Origin: a virus
IMG/VR virus record: IMGVR_UViG_3300048597_000624
Coordinates: 1-64,000 of that record
DNA: 64,000 nucleotides
Strand: one strand, 5' to 3'
A program made the translations under genes and the position numbers. Positions 61,304 to 64,000 of the stretch are shown piece after piece. The notes below the pieces were generated by a model, which saw only the letters and a list, made by a program, of their open reading frames with translations, was not told the origin of the DNA and ran no database searches. Positions within the stretch are counted from its first letter, which is position 1. Every line of letters begins with the position of its first letter.

Positions 61304-61367
61304 AAAAAAGCCCGCAGGATGCTTCGCCGTGAGGCGGCACGCTGCGGGCTCGAGGTTTTCGATACCC
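61304..61367 (-). promoter_or_regulatory. Conserved phage leader, copy D (diverged)
   Basis: GCCCGCAG/CTGCGGGC is an 8-bp stem with an inner hairpin, followed by six U. The upstream block reads GGGTATCGAAAACCTCGA, so the small hairpin changes from UCGG/CCGG (copies A-C) to UCGA/UCGA. Both sides changed together, which supports a base-paired structure. Confidence 0.7.
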
Positions 61368-61455
61368 GTTCGGTTGTTTGTTCGGGAGGTCAGGATAGGC
61401 GCGAGGCGGCGGCGAAGTCAAGCGAGTTCGCCTAAGAGGGCCGCAAAACTATCCG

Positions 61456-62187
61456 CTACGCATCCACGATCTTGATCGGCTTGCCACTCCCGCTGGCAGG
61501 CTCGACCAGCAGCACCTGCCGTTCGGTTTTGTGGCCATCCACGTTCACGGTGATGACGCCGCGCGTCCCGCGAGGTAGCGCGACGGGATTGCTAAAAACG
61601 ATCTCGTCCGGACCGACGTGGGACAGGCAATGGAGGTCGGTGACGGCGAAGGAGAGGACGACGCGCGCGGAGTGGGACTGAGAATGAGATTCGCCACTCT
61701 TGTCGCCTGCCTCCTCTGGCGTGATCGTAACCCAAGCCTGAACTTGAGAGCCGAATCTCATATCGACCCATGGCATCCAGTCGGCGTTGTCGTAAACGTA
61801 CACGTCCTTCGAGTTGTTGTTGTGCTTTCTGATCGCCGCGTCAACGTAGAGTTGCCGCTCTGGTCGCATGTATGTTCGGACCTGCCTGAGAAGATACTCC
61901 TTCAAGTCTGGATCGCACTTGTCGAGCAACTTGTGATAGATCAGGAGTCCAGGACTTCGCAGGCCGTTTGGCATTGTTGCCATGGCTTCGAGTTCTTGGA
62001 TCGTTGGAGTTTGTTCCGCATGTCTCAGTAGCACGTAGAGGGCTTCGAGGTCTTTGCTGTCGAGCTGCAACGTTTCGTTTGCGGAGTCAAATTTGCTGGC
62101 TTCGTGATCGCCACGAAGTCTGTCAATTGCTTCCTGAACGGTTTGTTCCTTGCGACGTGCTTTGCGTTCATCATCCGTCGGCTTCAC
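61456..62187 (-). CDS. Hypothetical prophage protein
   Basis: A 243-residue protein from GTG at 62187 (GTGA overlap with the upstream stop). A charged helical first half is followed by a beta-rich part (RGVITVNVDGHKTERQVLLV). No family recognised. Confidence 0.6.
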   Translation of the reverse strand: MKPTDDERKARRKEQTVQEAIDRLRGDHEASKFDSANETLQLDSKDLEALYVLLRHAEQTPTIQELEAMATMPNGLRSPGLLIYHKLLDKCDPDLKEYLLRQVRTYMRPERQLYVDAAIRKHNNNSKDVYVYDNADWMPWVDMRFGSQVQAWVTITPEEAGDKSGESHSQSHSARVVLSFAVTDLHCLSHVGPDEIVFSNPVALPRGTRGVITVNVDGHKTERQVLLVEPASGSGKPIKIVDA

Positions 62188-62450
62188 TCCGCACCGCCTT
62201 TCTGGCGGTCCAGTATCTCCGACAGCCAACTCGGAATTCGTTGCGGATGATAGTACGCTTCCATTGCCAAGCGTACACGCTCCCGCTCCTTCCGCACCGC
62301 CTCTTGCACCTTCGCTTCCACGTCCGCCCCGGCGTTGATTTGTGCGGCAAGTGATTCCCCGTCCCAGTCTCGAATTGACTGAGCGTGCCAACTGCTACCG
62401 TCCGATCCTTGGATATCTACACCAGAACGCCTAACCGTTGCCCAAAACAT
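62184..62450 (-). CDS. Small helical protein
   Basis: An 88-residue protein starting MFWATVRRSG, preceded by AAGGAG at good spacing inside the end of the upstream gene (20-base overlap). It is charged and helical (AKVQEAVRKERERVRLAMEA). No family recognised. Confidence 0.6.
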   Translation of the reverse strand: MFWATVRRSGVDIQGSDGSSWHAQSIRDWDGESLAAQINAGADVEAKVQEAVRKERERVRLAMEAYYHPQRIPSWLSEILDRQKGGAE

Positions 62451-62733
62451 CGCCGCTCTCCTTTCGCTGGTTGATTGCAACCGACAATTCGCATGCGGCT
62501 GAGAAGAATGCACCGGACAGCCCGTGCAACTCCTCTGGCAAGTCATCCAATGCGGAGCGTGAGTACATGCTCACTATGTCTGCCAACATTCCTATTCGAC
62601 TTCCGGCATGGAACAGTGCCGTTGCAACTGCCTCGTCAAAGTTAGGGCAGGTCGCCGTGAACGATATTGCGCATTGCCGCTCGTCTGGCTCTTGCGCAAT
62701 CGTTACCGTCCATCTACCTTCCCGCAGGTCCAT
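62431..62733 (-). CDS. Hypothetical small protein
   Basis: A 100-residue protein (MDLREGRWTVTIAQEPDERQ) of mixed alpha/beta character. The ATG overlaps the upstream stop as TGATG. No family recognised. Confidence 0.6.
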   Translation of the reverse strand: MDLREGRWTVTIAQEPDERQCAISFTATCPNFDEAVATALFHAGSRIGMLADIVSMYSRSALDDLPEELHGLSGAFFSAACELSVAINQRKESGDVLGNG

Positions 62734-62951
62734 CAGGGGGCTCCTTTCAACTCTTCGTCTCTTCTCCTTCTCCAAATACTTCCGTCCGCTCTCACTACCT
62801 TGTCCTCATTCAACCTTTTCCACATAAACTCTCCGCAATCTTTACAAACCACCGTATAGATTTTGTCCGGTGCTGGGTCAGTAGTAGGCTCTACATTGCT
62901 GGACCTACAACGGTGGCATGTAACCGGATCGCCTCTGTCAAATAGAGCCAT
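62733..62951 (-). CDS. Zinc-ribbon small protein
   Basis: A 72-residue protein with VTCHRCRSS and VVCKDCGEF, two CxxC knuckles, and a basic tail. The ATG follows GGAGGAGTGAGGGG, one copy of the repeated junction cassette, which sets the start. Confidence 0.7.
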   Translation of the reverse strand: MALFDRGDPVTCHRCRSSNVEPTTDPAPDKIYTVVCKDCGEFMWKRLNEDKVVRADGSIWRRRRDEELKGAP

Positions 62952-62955
62952 CCCC

Positions 62956-63120
62956 TCACTCCTCCCGCCGCAAGTGAACGCCTTCGGAAATTGCAATCGC
63001 CAATCGTTCAAGTATGCCATCAGCAACCGCGTTGTACTCATGGTCGCCTGACTGCAATGGAAGTTGTTCCCGAAAATACTTGATTAACTGCAAGATTGGC
63101 TCTCTCTCGCTTAGGTCCAT
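62956..63120 (-). CDS. Small acidic helical protein ending RREE
   Basis: A 54-residue protein (MDLSEREPILQLIKYFREQL). It ends LRREE-stop inside the repeated 15-bp cassette. The ATG overlaps the upstream stop as TGATG. Confidence 0.6.
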   Translation of the reverse strand: MDLSEREPILQLIKYFREQLPLQSGDHEYNAVADGILERLAIAISEGVHLRREE

Positions 63121-63404
63121 CACGCCAACTCCTTCGGTACGTCAATCTCAAACGTAAACGGCTGCATCACATGTCCTTGGTCAAACGCGAGTAGCCACGT
63201 TGCCGCTTTGATCGGCATTGGTGCTCGGTGGTAAGTCTGCCCCCAGATCAGCGATGCAAACTGATGGCACACTGTTACCTCTGTGGGACGGAATCTACGC
63301 TGCAAGGCTCGTGCAATCGGGCACGTTCGGCAGTTAGCCCGCAGGCCCGCTGCAATATCGCCTTTGGTTACTCGAATCTTCACTGTTACCTCGTCCACAA
63401 TCAC
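63120..63404 (-). CDS. Small protein with CxxC motif
   Basis: A 94-residue protein from GTG at 63404 sharing GTGA with the upstream stop (a GTG at 63398 is an alternative). CRTCPIARALQRR is the only motif. The cassette GGCGGGAGGA provides the ribosome site. Confidence 0.6.
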   Translation of the reverse strand: MIVDEVTVKIRVTKGDIAAGLRANCRTCPIARALQRRFRPTEVTVCHQFASLIWGQTYHRAPMPIKAATWLLAFDQGHVMQPFTFEIDVPKELA

Positions 63405-63718
63405 TCCTCCCGCCGCTTGAACTTTTCGGTCGGCTCCTCGTCGCCGTTATCAACTCGCGCTTGGCGATAAGCGTCCCGACATGGCTCGCACCAGTCGCCG
63501 TCGGTCACGCCGTGCTCGCAAATTCCGGCATTCTCCAAGTGCTCTTGGTAGGCCTTGTGGATCTCAGCCGCGCACTCAATGCACACGAATCCGCCTCGCT
63601 CCAGGACAACGCCGTCATTGCCACCAAGCACCGTCGCCACCTTGCAAACGTCGCAATGCACGGTGTCCTCGATCACAGCATTGTCGAATTCTTCCTGCGT
63701 TGGTTGGTCCCAGCTCAT
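63401..63718 (-). CDS. Zinc-binding small protein ending RREE
   Basis: A 105-residue protein with three Cys pairs (HCDVCKVA; GFVCIECAAEI; WCEPCRDAY) and a C-terminus KRREE coded by the repeated cassette. Likely a zinc-stabilised DNA- or protein-binding domain. Confidence 0.7.
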   Translation of the reverse strand: MSWDQPTQEEFDNAVIEDTVHCDVCKVATVLGGNDGVVLERGGFVCIECAAEIHKAYQEHLENAGICEHGVTDGDWCEPCRDAYRQARVDNGDEEPTEKFKRREE

Positions 63719-63739
63719 GCAATCACTCCTCCCGCCGAC

Positions 63740-63859
63740 CTACGGCAGCGTCTCGCCAACATTCACGCCAACACTTCCGTCACCTTCGCAATTTGGGCAG
63801 AACGGTTCTCCGTCCTCATCCTCTTCCATCGGATAGCCGCACTGATCGCACATATCCAT
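63740..63859 (-). CDS. Mini zinc-ribbon protein
   Basis: A 39-residue protein with CDQCGYPM and CPNCEGDG knuckles. The ATG follows the cassette GGAGGAGTGAGGGG. The next cassette copy lies after its TAG stop, outside the coding part. Confidence 0.6.
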   Translation of the reverse strand: MDMCDQCGYPMEEDEDGEPFCPNCEGDGSVGVNVGETLP

Positions 63860-63863
63860 CCCC

Positions 63864-64000
63864 TCACTCCTCCCGCCGCGATGGGCTGAAAAACTCGACG
63901 GGGCAGCACTCTCCGTCGTACAGCGGTTCACGGCAAATAGGACATTCGCCATATACGTGCCCGTCGATTTCGCAGACCGCTTCGCAATCGTTCTCAGACG
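63864..64000 (-). CDS. Zinc-knuckle protein ending RREE, cut by the window edge
   Basis: The C-terminal 44 residues of a protein continue beyond base 64000. CPICREPLYDGECC holds a Cys-rich knuckle, and the end SRREE-stop is coded by the repeated cassette. Confidence 0.6.
   Translation of the reverse strand, partial: SENDCEAVCEIDGHVYGECPICREPLYDGECCPVEFFSPSRREE

Larger units (their letters stand above)
62956..63878 (-). repeat. Four copies of a 15-bp gene-junction cassette
   Basis: CGGCGGGAGGAGTGA (minus strand) occurs at 62956-62970, 63401-63415, 63723-63737 and 63864-63878. In three copies it encodes RREE-stop; in all it supplies a GGAGGA ribosome site for the next gene. Confidence 0.85.

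Noticed and set aside
1-64000. CRISPR array
   Set aside because: No regularly spaced direct repeats with unique spacers and no cas gene were seen; the only short tandem-like repeat is the gene-junction cassette near 63 kb.

Overview
The window looks like an accessory stretch of a moderately GC-rich bacterial chromosome, most probably a planctomycete. The basis is family resemblance: an integrase that begins MPKINLPRYQ, a zinc-ribbon plus multi-TM protein, secreted and cytochrome-type proteins of a planctomycete style, and many starts with weak or no Shine-Dalgarno. No rRNA or core housekeeping locus is present to fix the taxon, so this is an inference.

Left island (1-17.2 kb), all on the minus strand. 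A small operon carries an operator-embedded promoter (3851-3880), a DUF7249-like protein, an XRE regulator, a small coiled protein, a topoisomerase III and a paralogue of the small protein. Upstream of it is a tightly packed operon of about 12.8 kb (16861 down to 4085). It encodes a PLD-nuclease/SNF2-helicase fusion, an Eco57I-type adenine methyltransferase, a DprA/SLOG-like protein, a HAD phosphatase with membrane segments, a restriction-endonuclease-like protein, a small middle component, a Rad50-like ATPase with a zinc hook, and a small coupled protein. It reads as a helicase-methylase module joined to an ABC-three-component-like module, most likely anti-phage defence. It has no PglZ and no DUF1998, so it is neither canonical BREX nor DISARM. 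A MerR/excisionase-like HTH gene lies upstream.

Junction (17.5-21.5 kb). A tRNA-Gly(CCC) gene is followed by an integrase pointing at it. Next come a second partial copy of the tRNA 3' half (shared 18-bp core), a second unrelated integrase, and a DUF4258/DUF2283 pair closed by a strong terminator. This looks like tandem integration at one tRNA.

Prophage (21.5 kb to the right edge). Almost everything is on the minus strand, so it reads from right to left. From the right edge: small zinc-ribbon genes joined by a repeated 15-bp end/RBS cassette, membrane proteins, tail-fibre genes including an SGNH hydrolase, small and large terminase, a run of tiny overlapping genes, and a 1484-residue portal fusion with Nudix, MutS-I-like and zinc-peptidase regions. 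Then come protease/scaffold with an internal scaffold start, decoration protein, major capsid protein, connector, tail tube, tail-assembly chaperones with a -1 frameshift site, tape measure and further virion proteins. The left end carries accessory genes: a GT9-like glycosyltransferase, a methyltransferase, an initiator-like tRNA-Met, a subtilisin, a di-haem cytochrome c peroxidase and secreted proteins. One zinc-ribbon/multi-TM gene at 36.3 kb faces the other way and looks like a moron.

Four copies of a conserved leader (a small hairpin, then a GC-rich hairpin and a U run) sit just ahead of four phage genes, and other hairpins with U runs occupy similar positions. This suggests that expression is controlled inside the long late transcript by attenuation or antitermination.
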